Shown here: positions 9,222-18,363 of the stretch, in pieces
Numbering within the stretch: position 1 is the stretch's first letter
Layout of the letters: each line of letters starts with the position of its first letter
DNA from: Photobacterium frigidiphilum
Lineage (GTDB): Bacteria; Pseudomonadota; Gammaproteobacteria; Enterobacterales; Vibrionaceae
Assembly (NCBI RefSeq): GCF_003025615.1
Contig: NZ_PYMJ01000001.1
Location: 413,301 to 477,300 of the forward strand
DNA length: 64,000 nucleotides
Direction of reading: 5' to 3'
Notes under the pieces: model-generated
The model's database searches: none
Seen by the model: the letters and a program-made list of their open reading frames with translations, nothing else
Told to the model about the DNA's origin: nothing
Made by a program: the position numbers and the translations under genes

Positions 9222-10142
9222 TTGCTTAGAAGGCATTGCAGCCTTAACAGCAGTACCCAACTCATCGGGGTTAAATTTAGGTATAAATGCATTTGCACCT
9301 ACGCGTTCAACCATTGCCTGATTAAAAACGCCACTCAGTGAAGTGTGCAGAATAACATGTAAATCTTTTAAATTAGGATTATTACGGATTTCGGCAGTCA
9401 GCGTATAACCATCCATTTCTGGCATTTCAATATCTGAAATAACCAATGCCAATTGATCGTAAATACTGCCTTCTTTAGCCATTTCTTTTAGTTTATTAAT
9501 GGCTTCTTTACCATCTTTAACTAAAACACATTCACAGCCAATGGCTTCAATAGCACGTTGAACCTGCTTACGAGCCACACTTGAATCATCAGCTACTAAT
9601 ACACGGCGATTTTCAGGTAATGCATCAATTAATTCTTCAAGTACTGAACCTGTAATATCCGTATTAACGGGTGAAATTTCATCAAGGATTTTTTCAACGT
9701 CCAAAATTTCAACAAGTTCACCGTCAATCTCGGTGACCGCTGTCAAATAGTTCGCTCGCCCAGCCCCCTGTGGCGGTGGCAAAATTGATTCCCAATTCAT
9801 ATTGATGATTCGTTCAACAGAAGAAACCAAGAAACCTTGAATTGAGCGGTTAAACTCAGAAATGATCACAAAACAATTATCTAAATCATCAATAGGTCGC
9901 CCACCCGTTGCTAGGCTCATATCAATAACAGAAATAGTCTGACCGCGAATATGTGCAATCCCTTTAACCAACGGATGCAAGTTTGGCATGGTCGTCAGCT
10001 TTGGACACTGAAGTACCTCTTTCACCTTAAAAACGTTAATCCCGTAACGTTGGCGTCTATTCAGCCTAAATGTCAAAAGCTCTAATCGGTTTTGACCAAC
10101 AAGTTGGGTGCGCTGATTGACTGAATCAAGTATCCCCGTCAT
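9216..10142 (-). CDS. cheV: Chemotaxis coupling protein CheV (CheW-REC)
   Basis: CheV couples receptors to CheA and is tuned by phosphorylation. The CheW-like domain fills about residues 15-160 (LELLTFRLNRRQRYGINVFKV, HIRGQTISVIDM). A receiver domain fills about 175-305 (RRVLVADDSSVARKQVQ, with phospho-acceptor Asp in ALVISDIEMPEMDG, HTSLS, and conserved Lys in FIPKF). It has 308 residues, the usual length. It is divergent from flgA and probably co-transcribed with cheR. Confidence 0.96.
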   Translation of the reverse strand: MTGILDSVNQRTQLVGQNRLELLTFRLNRRQRYGINVFKVKEVLQCPKLTTMPNLHPLVKGIAHIRGQTISVIDMSLATGGRPIDDLDNCFVIISEFNRSIQGFLVSSVERIINMNWESILPPPQGAGRANYLTAVTEIDGELVEILDVEKILDEISPVNTDITGSVLEELIDALPENRRVLVADDSSVARKQVQRAIEAIGCECVLVKDGKEAINKLKEMAKEGSIYDQLALVISDIEMPEMDGYTLTAEIRNNPNLKDLHVILHTSLSGVFNQAMVERVGANAFIPKFNPDELGTAVKAAMPSKQQ

Positions 10143-10271
10143 AAAGGTGACTCCATGTTATATATTTTTCTATTTGGAAAGTGAATACGAGTAATCTCGC
10201 CTGTAATCACATATTATGTTCTTAAGACTAACAAGCGTAGCCTTCGTAACTATCACCAAAGAGCCAGAATC

Positions 10272-10979
10272 GTGACCCAAAGAACACATTTAAAACTCTT
10301 AGTAGCCTTTATCGGCTTTATATCGATTTTCTTTAGCACTAATATTTGGGCTTCGAAGCAAATTACACTCGATACAGTACAGCATACAGCTGAAAGGCAT
10401 GTCGAACAATTGATCAACGTGCCAGAGCGAGGTGAGCTTAAGCTTACAGCCGCCTCGTTAGATTCTAGGTTAAGACTTTCAGAGTGCTCAGAACCTTTAA
10501 ACAGTACTATACCAGGTAAGCAATCATTAACTGGGAACGTAACGGTACTTATCCGTTGTTCACCTGAAAATTGGCAAGTTTATGTGCCTGTTCGCGTTCA
10601 ATTGCTACTACCTCGTGTTGTGGCCGCAACACCTCTAGCCCGTGGGCTTGTTTTGAATGCATCCCATCTTAGTGTAAAGCTCGTAGAAAGTCGTTTCCAG
10701 CGTGGCATTGTTTTTGAACAGCCTGCAGAAATTATTGGCTCTAAAGTAAAACGTACCGTCAATATGGGCGAAGCCGTGCAAGGCAACGACATCTGCTTAG
10801 TATGCCGTAATGATGCCGTAATGATAAAAGCAGGTAACGGCGGATTAAATATTATCACCAATGGAACAGCCTTATCTGATGGCGCTCTGGGTGAACAAAT
10901 CCGAGTACAAAATACTAAGTCTAAACGGATTGTAGATGGTACAGTTAGCGCTGTAGGCGAAGTAACCGTTAACTATTAA
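10272..10979 (+). CDS. flgA: Flagellar P-ring assembly chaperone FlgA
   Basis: FlgA is a periplasmic chaperone for FlgI polymerisation. The GTG-initiated 235-residue protein has an N-terminal hydrophobic signal (LLVAFIGFISIFFSTNIWA). It ends with the SAF-like domain (RGLVLNASHLSVKLVESRF through IRVQNTKSKRIVDGTVSAVGEV), the recognised FlgA C-terminus. It diverges from cheV. No clear sigma-54 or sigma-28 promoter was found in the 129-base gap before it. Confidence 0.93.
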   Translation: MTQRTHLKLLVAFIGFISIFFSTNIWASKQITLDTVQHTAERHVEQLINVPERGELKLTAASLDSRLRLSECSEPLNSTIPGKQSLTGNVTVLIRCSPENWQVYVPVRVQLLLPRVVAATPLARGLVLNASHLSVKLVESRFQRGIVFEQPAEIIGSKVKRTVNMGEAVQGNDICLVCRNDAVMIKAGNGGLNIITNGTALSDGALGEQIRVQNTKSKRIVDGTVSAVGEVTVNY

Positions 10980-11075
10980 TCGCTTGAAACCTGCGTATTT
11001 CTATCACTAGAAATCACTTTTTACACTAAGTAATATCTACGACGGTATAAACTGAATAGAATGTGTAAAAAGTGC

Positions 11076-11102
11076 TAAAGTTACTCTATATGCAGCCGAT
11101 AG
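11076..11102 (+). promoter_or_regulatory. Sigma-28 (FliA) promoter of flgMN
   Basis: TAAAGTTA-N11-GCCGATAG matches the flagellar sigma-28 consensus (TAAAGTTT-N11-GCCGATAA) at 14 of 16 positions, 38 bases before flgM. Late control of the anti-sigma factor gene by its own target sigma is the known logic of this system. Confidence 0.88.
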
Positions 11103-11140
11103 TGTTAGCGTATTCAGTTTATTGTTCAAAGGCTTAATTT

Positions 11141-11455
11141 ATGACAAGTATTGATCATCTGCGCAACAGTCAACCGATGACAACAGCTCGGAATAATCAG
11201 AGTAAAGTAACGACATCATCGTCAGGCAGTCAACCTACTGCGGCACCAAGCCCGGGGCGACAAGATGCTGTTTCGTTAAGTTCACAAGGTAAAGCTGTTG
11301 GTCAAATCCACCAACAACTAGCCACTGAACCTAGCTTTGATAGTGCAAAAGTCTCGGCAATTAAAGAAGCCATTTCAAGTGGCGCTTATGTCGTTGATGC
11401 CGATAAACTCGCATCTAATATGATGAAATTTGAAGATGAGCTACGCGGGCTATAA
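11141..11455 (+). CDS. flgM: Anti-sigma-28 factor FlgM
   Basis: FlgM binds FliA and holds off late flagellar genes until it is exported through the finished hook-basal body. The 104-residue protein is disordered and Ser/Thr/Gln-rich in its first half. The C-terminal half (DAVSLSSQGKAVGQIHQQLA, IKEAISSGAYVVDADKLASNMMKFE) is the sigma-binding region of the family. It lies upstream of flgN and behind a sigma-28 promoter. Confidence 0.95.
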   Translation: MTSIDHLRNSQPMTTARNNQSKVTTSSSGSQPTAAPSPGRQDAVSLSSQGKAVGQIHQQLATEPSFDSAKVSAIKEAISSGAYVVDADKLASNMMKFEDELRGL

Positions 11456-11500
11456 TGTTGCCCCTTAGCCTTATTTTGACATTAAGAATGATGTGACACT

Positions 11501-11929
11501 ATGCCTGATACTATTGAGCAACTTCTGGAGCTTCAACACGCTACATTGATATCCCTTTCTCGCCTATTAGAGCAAGAAAAAGGGGCAATTGTTAATCGTC
11601 AATCCGTCGAAATTGATCGTATAGCCAAAGATAAACTCAGCTTACTCAATAAAATTCAGCAACAAGATCACCTTATAGCAAGTCATGCCCAACGCCAATT
11701 ACTGACTGACAATACCGAATGTATACAGAAAGTAACGGAAATAAAAACGATAGTTGCACGCTGTAAAGCAGCCAATGAAGTCAATGGTGAAGCATTACAA
11801 CGCGCTCAACTTAGCTTTCATAAGCTAAACAATTTATTTCAGCAGAGTCGTGGTAAAAGCCAGATGACGTATAATAGTGAGGGTGTCGCGCAAAATATTC
11901 GCACACTAGGCACGAATATTAAGGCGTAA
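11501..11929 (+). CDS. flgN: Flagellar export chaperone FlgN
   Basis: FlgN is the cytoplasmic chaperone for FlgK and FlgL. The 142-residue protein is almost all alpha-helical with heptad-like spacing (LLELQHATLISLSRLLEQEK at the start), and sequence identity is low, as is usual for the family. The assignment rests on this and on its place directly after flgM. It converges with flgP with only 15 bases between the stops. Confidence 0.87.
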   Translation: MPDTIEQLLELQHATLISLSRLLEQEKGAIVNRQSVEIDRIAKDKLSLLNKIQQQDHLIASHAQRQLLTDNTECIQKVTEIKTIVARCKAANEVNGEALQRAQLSFHKLNNLFQQSRGKSQMTYNSEGVAQNIRTLGTNIKA

Positions 11930-11944
11930 TTGGAGAGCGAATAA

Positions 11945-12373
11945 TTAAAACATTGTCTCTTGATTCGTAGGGACATGATAAACCTCACCATGTTTTTTCA
12001 TTCGATCCATAACACTTAAATCAAGTTCCATTTCAGTTACATAGCTATCGCCCACTGGGTAACTGCTAATTACCTTCGCACCTCGAATAATGCCATCAAC
12101 AGCCCCATCAGTGCTTTCTACACCCAATTGCTGATCATCCATTTCCGCTCTGGCGCTAATACGCATACCGTACACTTGTTCGGTTAATTCACGGTAAGCA
12201 TCAATCTTAGATGCACGCATTGCACGTATGCGTTTTTCTTCGTTAGTACGACCTCGTTGTTCACTGATCGTGGCATAACCAACAGCAGTGATCATGTCTT
12301 TATTTTTGCGCATTTCTGTTAATGGCTGACAGCCGACTAACAGCAATAAGCTCAAAATAATCCAGCGATGCAT
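11945..12373 (-). CDS. flgP: Flagellar outer-membrane lipoprotein FlgP (LPP20 family)
   Basis: FlgP is a lipoprotein of the Vibrio-type basal disk/H-ring region, needed for motility. The signal peptide ends in the lipobox LLVGC (Cys15). The mature part (AVGYATISEQRGRTNEEKRIRAMRASKIDAYRELTEQVYGMRI) is the LPP20-like domain. The ATG has an AGGAG site 6 bases upstream. It follows flgO by 8 bases and is clearly co-transcribed. Confidence 0.9.
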   Translation of the reverse strand: MHRWIILSLLLLVGCQPLTEMRKNKDMITAVGYATISEQRGRTNEEKRIRAMRASKIDAYRELTEQVYGMRISARAEMDDQQLGVESTDGAVDGIIRGAKVISSYPVGDSYVTEMELDLSVMDRMKKHGEVYHVPTNQETMF

Positions 12374-12381
12374 AACAACTC

Positions 12382-13017
12382 CTAAGGTTTTAATATTATC
12401 GTATTTCGATCAATGCTTGTTGCTTCAGAGCGGATGATAACGCCATTCTGAATGCGCATTTTGTTTAAAGAGTCCAAATCACGGCCAATCCGATCGGCAG
12501 GTAAGAAACCTTGAGCAGAAGCAATAACAACCCGTGAACGCATGCCTATAATACGTGCATTCACTAATAAACCAGCCCCTTGGCGCAACATAGTGCCAGT
12601 AAGCACATAATCGACCGGTTGCTGCCCTGCGAGTTCTTTCCAGTTTCGGCTAAGGGAGAAGTCTCCGTTAGGCGTCACTTTAATGGCCCCTGTCGATTTA
12701 TAATCGACCACTGTAAAGCCGCGTTGCTGCATCTGATACATGAAACTTTCACTGACAGTGTTACCCAGCCAGTTCGTTTCATTCATCTCTTGTAAATCAA
12801 CAAAAGAAGTAACCGCCAACGGGGTCTTTGCCGTCAAATACTGATTAGATACAATAAGTTGCTCTGTTAGCCCTTCGATAAAGTAATCCAAGGTATGGCG
12901 TGGTGTTTCCGACAAAAGCAAAGGACTGCCCGTATAAAGTTCTTTTCCGTTATAAATCGGAGTTTGTGCACACGATGTGGTCAATACTGATAGTAGTATG
13001 ACGATCCATTTATTCAT
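12382..13017 (-). CDS. flgO: Flagellar assembly lipoprotein FlgO
   Basis: FlgO is an outer-membrane protein required for flagellar stability in vibrios. The 211-residue protein has a lipoprotein signal with VLTTSC (Cys16). The body (IEGLTEQLIVSNQYL, VTSFVDLQEMNETNWLGNTVSESFMYQMQQRGF, DYVLTGTMLRQGAGLLVNARI) matches the FlgO fold, a TolB-like alpha/beta domain. It diverges from flgT, and a sigma-28 promoter lies 38 bases upstream. Confidence 0.9.
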   Translation of the reverse strand: MNKWIVILLSVLTTSCAQTPIYNGKELYTGSPLLLSETPRHTLDYFIEGLTEQLIVSNQYLTAKTPLAVTSFVDLQEMNETNWLGNTVSESFMYQMQQRGFTVVDYKSTGAIKVTPNGDFSLSRNWKELAGQQPVDYVLTGTMLRQGAGLLVNARIIGMRSRVVIASAQGFLPADRIGRDLDSLNKMRIQNGVIIRSEATSIDRNTIILKP

Positions 13018-13054
13018 TCTAGCCAGCTCCGGATGAAAAGAAACTTGTAGCCTG

Positions 13055-13081
13055 TTATCGTTCGATTAAAGAAAAACTTTA
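13055..13081 (-). promoter_or_regulatory. Sigma-28 promoter of flgOP
   Basis: On the minus strand TAAAGTTT-N11-AACGATAA has a perfect -35 and 6 of 8 in the -10, with exact spacing, upstream of flgO. Confidence 0.75.
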
Positions 13082-13115
13082 TCTATTATTTCCTAAATCT
13101 TATGAAAAATGCTTT

Positions 13116-13132
13116 TCGGAACACTCTTTGCA
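13116..13132 (+). promoter_or_regulatory. Sigma-54 promoter of flgT
   Basis: TCGGAAC-ACTCT-TTGCA has the invariant GG/GC pair with 10-base spacing and points toward flgT, whose start lies about 120 bases downstream. Confidence 0.6.
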
Positions 13133-13251
13133 TATCGTCCTAGCACAGAAAGTATATAAAAGAGTTGAGCATTAACTTGATATAAAAAACGGTAAGTTTT
13201 ATCTTCAGTTAATCGCTAACAAGCAAATTTCATACCCAAGTTGAGTGAGAC

Positions 13252-14388
13252 ATGAAAAAAAATACTATTAAGTGCTTAAGTAGCTTGTGTTTACTAATGG
13301 CCTTTCAAGCGAATGCCGCTTGGTTAGAAGTTACAGGGAAAGCCCCTATCCTAGAAAGCGACAGTACCGCGCGTATCAATGCTTTAGAAGATGCTACCTA
13401 TCAAGCCATGCTGTATTCAGGTGCTGACATTGCCAGCTTTAATCACATAAGACCTTATTTAGCGACTGAAAAAGAAGAATACCAATTCAGTGGAAATTCA
13501 ATTCGTCATGTAATGGTATTAAAGCAGCAGAAAAAAAGCGGCAATATGTATGTTACGGCACGTATTGATGTGTATCCATCGGCAAATAGTTGCCACAAGA
13601 ATCAATATAAGAAAGGAATACTGCTAGGTGAGTTTGACCTGATATCACCACAGCATGCATCTATGGGAAGTATTTATCAGATTGGTGATGATTTTACATC
13701 CTTATTACAACGCCAGATCCAAAGGAAATCGCAAAGCTTTGTCGTATCGGGCGTCACCCAAGTGCCCATACGTCCAGGGCAACCAACAGTGATGATGATG
13801 CTAGCGGAAGACAACGACGCACAATATATAGTGAATGGACAAATTACCGATCTTACCTCAACACTCGACCAAAAATTTATTAAAGATGATCAAGTCAATC
13901 GGCAGTTTGCAGCGACGTTGCAGGTTATGGATGGTAAAACGGGGGATATTTTATTCCAAAATAACTACCGAGAGATTGCAGAATGGCCTTTTGCCAAAAC
14001 AAGTCAGGTAGACACGAAAAGCGCTCGCTTTTGGCAATCAACTTATGGTCAAGCAGTACAACGTATAACTCGTAATATGATGCTAGATCTTGAAACGGCA
14101 CTGTCTTGTCGAACCAGCCTACCTGAAGTTATTAATGTTCATAATAATACTGTGCAGATCAATGCTGGCCGTATTCATGGTGTTAACCGTGGTGACCAGC
14201 TCCAACTATGGCATAGTGCTGGGTTCATTGACCCAATGGGCATTGCTCGAAATCGTATGGTACAAACTGACATCACATTAACGGTTGAACGTATCTACGA
14301 AAAATCAACAGAGCTGTCTGTGGACCAAGCAAATCTTGCGAATAGCATTCAACCTGGTGATTTACTGACCAAGCAAATCGACCGTTAA
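13252..14388 (+). CDS. flgT: Flagellar H-ring protein FlgT
   Basis: FlgT builds the H ring around the L/P rings and is needed to anchor motor components in Na+-driven Vibrio flagella. The 378-residue protein has a Sec signal peptide (CLSSLCLLMAFQANA) and no lipobox. Its N-terminal domain has the DSTARINALEDATYQAMLYSGADI segment. The middle domain resembles a TolB-like fold (VSGVTQVPIRPG, AQYIVNGQITDL), and the C-terminal domain has INAGRIHGVNRGDQLQLWH. It ends 49 bases before tRNA-Arg. Confidence 0.92.
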   Translation: MKKNTIKCLSSLCLLMAFQANAAWLEVTGKAPILESDSTARINALEDATYQAMLYSGADIASFNHIRPYLATEKEEYQFSGNSIRHVMVLKQQKKSGNMYVTARIDVYPSANSCHKNQYKKGILLGEFDLISPQHASMGSIYQIGDDFTSLLQRQIQRKSQSFVVSGVTQVPIRPGQPTVMMMLAEDNDAQYIVNGQITDLTSTLDQKFIKDDQVNRQFAATLQVMDGKTGDILFQNNYREIAEWPFAKTSQVDTKSARFWQSTYGQAVQRITRNMMLDLETALSCRTSLPEVINVHNNTVQINAGRIHGVNRGDQLQLWHSAGFIDPMGIARNRMVQTDITLTVERIYEKSTELSVDQANLANSIQPGDLLTKQIDR

Positions 14389-14437
14389 CACTAATTACTT
14401 AAAAAGTTGAAGAATATGAGTATAATGGTGGCCAAGT

Positions 14438-14514
14438 GCCCCCTTAGCTCAGCTGGATAGAGCGTCCCCCTCCTAAGGGGAAGGCCACAAGTTCGACTCT
14501 TGTAGGGGGCACCA
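14438..14514 (+). tRNA. tRNA-Arg (anticodon CCU)
   Basis: A full cloverleaf is present: acceptor GCCCCCU/AGGGGGC, D stem GCUC/GAGC, anticodon stem UCCCC/GGGGA with loop CUCCUAA, T stem ACAAG/CUUGU with UUCGACU loop, and an encoded CCA. Anticodon CCU reads the rare Arg codon AGG. Confidence 0.97.
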
Positions 14515-14522
14515 CAAATTTT

Positions 14523-14556
14523 AAAGGCTTAGCAATTTACGTTGCTAAGCCTTTTT
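14523..14556 (+). terminator. Terminator of tRNA-Arg
   Basis: GGCTTAGCAA and TTGCTAAGCC form a perfect 10-bp stem with a 6-base loop followed by five T, just after the tRNA. Confidence 0.92.
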
Positions 14557-14649
14557 CATTTATCTTACGATGAGTTAAAAGAATGCTTTCAACTTATACT
14601 AACCTATACAAGCATCTGATCATTTACTTATCCAAAATGGTATTAATCA

Positions 14650-15738
14650 TTAGAATGCGTAAATTAAGTTAAATCCGCCGCCGTTTTCTGTAGATTTAGC
14701 TCCACCAAACTCACTCAATTCATAACTATGAAGCTCTACCGAAGCAATAACGCCCGCAGCAAACGCATAAGAAACACCACCAGCAATAATATCTCGCTTA
14801 CCTGTCGCACCTACACTATTATCATCAAAATCAATGCTTGAGTAATAAGCAAATGGCTTAATACCTACATCCATCAAGTAGCTGGTGTAAATATCAAACG
14901 CGTTGGCATCAGCCCACTTTCCGTCAGGACCAAATAAGCCAGCTTTATGAATTTTTGTACCTTGAGTATAAGCAGCGGCAACTTTAATACCATCAACTTC
15001 ATAATTACCCGCAAACGTTAATGCCTTCTGGCTATCACCGTCGTTTAAACCAATGTTACTTGAACCAGATTCCACTTTTACTTTGTTCTCAAGGTAAGTC
15101 GTACCAAGGCTAAGACCAAAATCGAAATCGTAACTAACAGCAGCAGCATAGTTATAATCGCGACTCACTTTCTCAGGTTGAGCTAACTCTGCATCATAAC
15201 CATCCGTTGATAGACCGTAATGAGCCGAAACATTCAAGCCATTCTGGCTGTAACGGTAAGCAATCAATTCGTCACCACGACCCGTTGCCGCAAAGCCACC
15301 GTCAGCACCTTCTGAATAGATAGGTGTCGCATCAGGATCGATAATCACCATATTATCCATATAGCGAGCAACATCATGATAAGCAGACCACTGCTTACCA
15401 AAACGCAGATTACCTAAATCTTCATTATTAATAGTTATATAGCTAAGACGATTTCGGAAATTGCTACTACCCGAATTTGGTGAATTAACAAACTGATCCC
15501 ACTCAAGTTTGAAATCAATGCTCCAGTCATTAGCCATTTTTCGTTCAGCGGTAATATTGAAGATACTACGACCCAAACTTAAGTCAGCTTCATCAGCCCA
15601 CATAGGCTCAGCTACATCAAGAACAGCTACGCCACCTAGTTCCAGTTTATTAGTGTCATCCTGATAAATAACCTGTGCAAAAGCTTGTCCAGATAGAAGA
15701 GCAGCAGAGATGAATACTGGTAATAATGCTTTTTTCAT
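14650..15738 (-). CDS. Outer-membrane porin (Gram-negative general porin family)
   Basis: This is a 362-residue beta-barrel protein with a Sec signal peptide (MKKALLPVFISAALLSGQAFA). The barrel begins VIYQDDTNKLELGGVAVLDV and ends in Phe (GGGFNLIYAF), the C-terminal signal for BAM-dependent insertion. The conserved porin segment LGNLRFGKQWSAYHDV precedes a likely constriction loop. It forms a trimeric diffusion pore by family analogy. I chose the ATG at 15738 because the upstream extension would destroy the signal peptide. It could be one of the regulated OmpL/OmpU-type porins, but the exact ortholog is not certain. Confidence 0.88.
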   Translation of the reverse strand: MKKALLPVFISAALLSGQAFAQVIYQDDTNKLELGGVAVLDVAEPMWADEADLSLGRSIFNITAERKMANDWSIDFKLEWDQFVNSPNSGSSNFRNRLSYITINNEDLGNLRFGKQWSAYHDVARYMDNMVIIDPDATPIYSEGADGGFAATGRGDELIAYRYSQNGLNVSAHYGLSTDGYDAELAQPEKVSRDYNYAAAVSYDFDFGLSLGTTYLENKVKVESGSSNIGLNDGDSQKALTFAGNYEVDGIKVAAAYTQGTKIHKAGLFGPDGKWADANAFDIYTSYLMDVGIKPFAYYSSIDFDDNSVGATGKRDIIAGGVSYAFAAGVIASVELHSYELSEFGGAKSTENGGGFNLIYAF

Positions 15739-16062
15739 TGTTGTTAAATATTCTTTGATATTGTGTATGTATTTCGAATGTTGCCACAAAGACACGTGGA
15801 GCTCTAGACGTCCGCTGGAAATTGATATTTTTTTATGTTTTTTCACAAGAACACACCGAGATAACAATTAGACAATGGATGCACACCACTGAGTAACACC
15901 TTGCTCACATATGAATCTGGTTGTAGCGTTATATTTTGCGGTAATATTGGTTATCACAAAATGCAGATACAAAAAAACCCCGCCGAAGTCTTTATCTTCA
16001 AACGAGGTTTCTTGTTTCATGCTCACCTATTTCTCAATTATAAGAAAAACAGATAATTAATT
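15739..16062. other. Intergenic stretch between porin and tRNA-Ala
   Basis: It holds the porin leader and promoter region and the tRNA-Ala terminator. No further gene was seen. Confidence 0.6.
15971..16010 (-). terminator. Terminator downstream of tRNA-Ala
   Basis: On the minus strand AAACCTCG...GAAG pairs imperfectly with CTTCGGCGGGGTTT and is followed by a run of seven T. It lies 50 bases after the tRNA. Confidence 0.75.
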
Positions 16063-16138
16063 TGGTGGAGCTATGCGGGATCGAACCGCAGACCTCTTCG
16101 CTGCCAGCGAAGCGCTCTCCCAGCTGAGCTATAGCCCC
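16063..16138 (-). tRNA. tRNA-Ala (anticodon GGC)
   Basis: The minus strand gives acceptor GGGGCUA/UAGCUCC (with a wobble pair), D arm GCUC/GAGC, anticodon loop CUGGCAG, T arm UGCGG-UUCGAUC-CCGCA and an encoded CCA. The anticodon GGC reads GCC and GCU. Confidence 0.97.
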
Positions 16139-16449
16139 AAATTGTTTACCAATCATAAAAACTTAATCATTTCATGTCAATAGAATCAATGTATTCATGT
16201 TCACATTTTCCATAAGTCTGTTAACTTGATCAAATATGTGCCGCTTTTGAAATTTTATAAGGTCCGTATATGAGCATAAGGAAGCCGCTGCTTATTAAGA
16301 TTTGAAAAATATGTTCCTGTCCTATGATCTCAAATGTATGAGCTATAAACGTTCGCTTTTATGCGATAAATACGGAATTTTGTAGGTTCAATTATGTTAC
16401 CTACAAATAATAATGAATTAAAACTTCAACGGTACATGGGAGATGGCGT
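16139..16449. other. Intergenic stretch upstream of the 60-residue gene
   Basis: It is AT-rich. No RNA gene, ORF of note or clear operator was recognised. Confidence 0.5.
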
Positions 16450-16632
16450 ATGAAAAGGTTAATGATTTTTGTTACAGCAGCATTACTATCAATCAGTTTT
16501 AACTCAATGGCATTTACTCTTGCTGGTACTCCAACCGTAGTAGATAAAGAGACTTACAAATACTGCGCAGGCGCACAAAATTTCTGGGTTTGTGTACAAG
16601 CCTATGAGTTAAGAAATAAGAAGCAGAAGTAA
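16450..16632 (+). CDS. Small secreted protein of unknown function
   Basis: I do not recognise this 60-residue protein. It has a clear Sec signal peptide (KRLMIFVTAALLSISFNSMAF, cleavage likely after SMA). A mature part of about 39 residues has two cysteines nine apart in a CAGAQNFWVC segment, which could form a disulfide in the periplasm, and a basic tail NKKQK. A GGGAGA ribosome-binding site precedes the ATG. It stands alone, convergent to gltX, and two perfect hairpins follow, the first overlapping its stop codon. The signal peptide, ribosome-binding site and terminator make it a credible gene. Confidence 0.75.
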   Translation: MKRLMIFVTAALLSISFNSMAFTLAGTPTVVDKETYKYCAGAQNFWVCVQAYELRNKKQK

Positions 16633-16648
16633 CTTAATTACTTCTGCT
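16622..16648 (+). terminator. Perfect hairpin over the stop codon of the small secreted gene
   Basis: AGCAGAAGTAA and TTACTTCTGCT form an 11-bp stem with a 5-base loop. The TAA stop lies inside the stem, and no T run follows. Confidence 0.6.
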
Positions 16649-16658
16649 ATCCAGCAAT

Positions 16659-16688
16659 AACAAGCGGAATGAAATCATTCCGCTTGTT
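16659..16688. terminator. Bidirectional hairpin between the small secreted gene and gltX
   Basis: AACAAGCGGAATG and CATTCCGCTTGTT form a perfect 13-bp stem with a 4-base loop, placed to end both convergent transcripts. T runs on either side are short. Confidence 0.8.
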
Positions 16689-16691
16689 CAT

Positions 16692-18116
16692 TTATGCGTT
16701 AGCTTCACGCTCGGCAATGAAAGCCAAAGCCATGTTAATACGAGTAATCACTCGCTCTTTACCCACCATCATCATCACCGCGTCAACAGATGGCGATTGA
16801 CCTTGGCCAGTCACAGCAACACGTAAAGGCATACCTACTTTACCCATACCGACTTCAAGCTCGGTACATGTGTCTGCAATTACAACATGCAGGTTTTCAG
16901 TATTCCATTCTTCAAGCGCTTCTACTTTAGATAACACTAAAGCTAATGCATCTTTTGCAACAGGGCGTAAGTGCTTCTTCGCAGCGCCAGCTTCAAACTC
17001 ACTAAAGTCTTGGTAGAAGTAACGCGATTGATCAGCTAGTTCGATTAGCGTATTACAACGTTCACCAACTAATCCAATGACATCGATAATTTTAGGACCG
17101 TTTGCTGTATCAATTTCTTTTTGATCAAGGTGCCATTGCAGGTATTTTGCAACATACTCAGGTTCAGCAGTCTTGATGTAGTGGTTATTCAACCAAAGTA
17201 GCTTATCTGTGTTGAATGCAGACGCTGATTTACTGATTGATTCAAGGCTAAATAAGTTAATCATCTCTTCCATAGAGAAGATCTCTTGATCACCATGAGA
17301 CCAACCTAGACGGATCAGATAATTAAGTAATGCCTGAGGTAAATAACCTTCATCACGGTACTGCATAACACTAACCGCACCATGGCGCTTAGACAATTTA
17401 GCGCCATCATCACCAAGAATCATTGCACAGTGTGCGAATTCAGGTACTGGCGCGCCGAGTGCTTCATAGATATTGATCTGACGAGGGGTATTGTTGATAT
17501 GATCTTCACCACGTACAACCTGAGTAATGCCCATATCCCAATCATCAATCACAACACAGAAGTTATATGTTGGGCTGCCATCGGTACGACGAATAATCAG
17601 ATCATCGAGCTCGCTATTAGCAATTTCGATGCTACCACGTACTTTATCTTCAAATACAACCGTACCTTCTTTCGGGTTACGGAATCGAATACAGAATGCG
17701 CTATCTTCTGTTGCTGCTGCATTTGCCGCTACAATTTTTGGATGGTTAGCATCGTAACGAGGCTTAACACCAGCCGCCATTTGCTCTTCACGAAGTTCGT
17801 CTAATAACGCTTTCGGGCAATAGCACTTATACGCTTTATCTTCTGTTAATAGTTGATCGACCAACTGGTTATAACGATCAAAACGCTTCGTCTGGTAGTA
17901 AGGACCTTCATCCCAATCCATTCCTAACCATTCCATGCCTTCAAGAATGGCATCGATCGCTTCTTGTGTAGAGCGCTCAAGATCAGTATCTTCGATACGA
18001 AGTACAAATTCACCGCCCATGTGCTTAGCAAATAACCAAGAATAAAGTGCAGTACGAGCACCACCGACATGGAGAAAGCCTGTTGGGCTTGGAGCGAAGC
18101 GAGTTTTAACTGTCAT
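16692..18116 (-). CDS. gltX: Glutamyl-tRNA synthetase
   Basis: GltX charges tRNA-Glu in the cytoplasm and also feeds the C5 tetrapyrrole pathway. This class I enzyme of 474 residues shows the HIGH-type motif in [15 protein letters not shown] near the N-terminus and the KMSKS-type motif as KLSKRHG near residue 240. The zinc-binding region typical of some GltX is visible as [11 protein letters not shown]. The C-terminal helical anticodon-binding part is intact, and the length is normal. Confidence 0.97.
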   Translation of the reverse strand: MTVKTRFAPSPTGFLHVGGARTALYSWLFAKHMGGEFVLRIEDTDLERSTQEAIDAILEGMEWLGMDWDEGPYYQTKRFDRYNQLVDQLLTEDKAYKCYCPKALLDELREEQMAAGVKPRYDANHPKIVAANAAATEDSAFCIRFRNPKEGTVVFEDKVRGSIEIANSELDDLIIRRTDGSPTYNFCVVIDDWDMGITQVVRGEDHINNTPRQINIYEALGAPVPEFAHCAMILGDDGAKLSKRHGAVSVMQYRDEGYLPQALLNYLIRLGWSHGDQEIFSMEEMINLFSLESISKSASAFNTDKLLWLNNHYIKTAEPEYVAKYLQWHLDQKEIDTANGPKIIDVIGLVGERCNTLIELADQSRYFYQDFSEFEAGAAKKHLRPVAKDALALVLSKVEALEEWNTENLHVVIADTCTELEVGMGKVGMPLRVAVTGQGQSPSVDAVMMMVGKERVITRINMALAFIAEREANA

Positions 18117-18363
18117 TATATAGCCTTACAAATAAATTGTTCTCGAATGGATGAAGCCTGAATATCAGATTCACCGATATCGGCTATTTTACCATTCACG
18201 CCACAATCCACAATGATGTTATCAATGTGACGTTTCTCTGATTTCGAAACATTTTACCCTTTATCTACAGTAAACTGCTTCTTCCGACTTATTATGCCTA
18301 GTAAAATAACACTTCAAATCAGAATCCTCCCTCAAGTTGCGAGGAAAATTAGGTACTATATCT

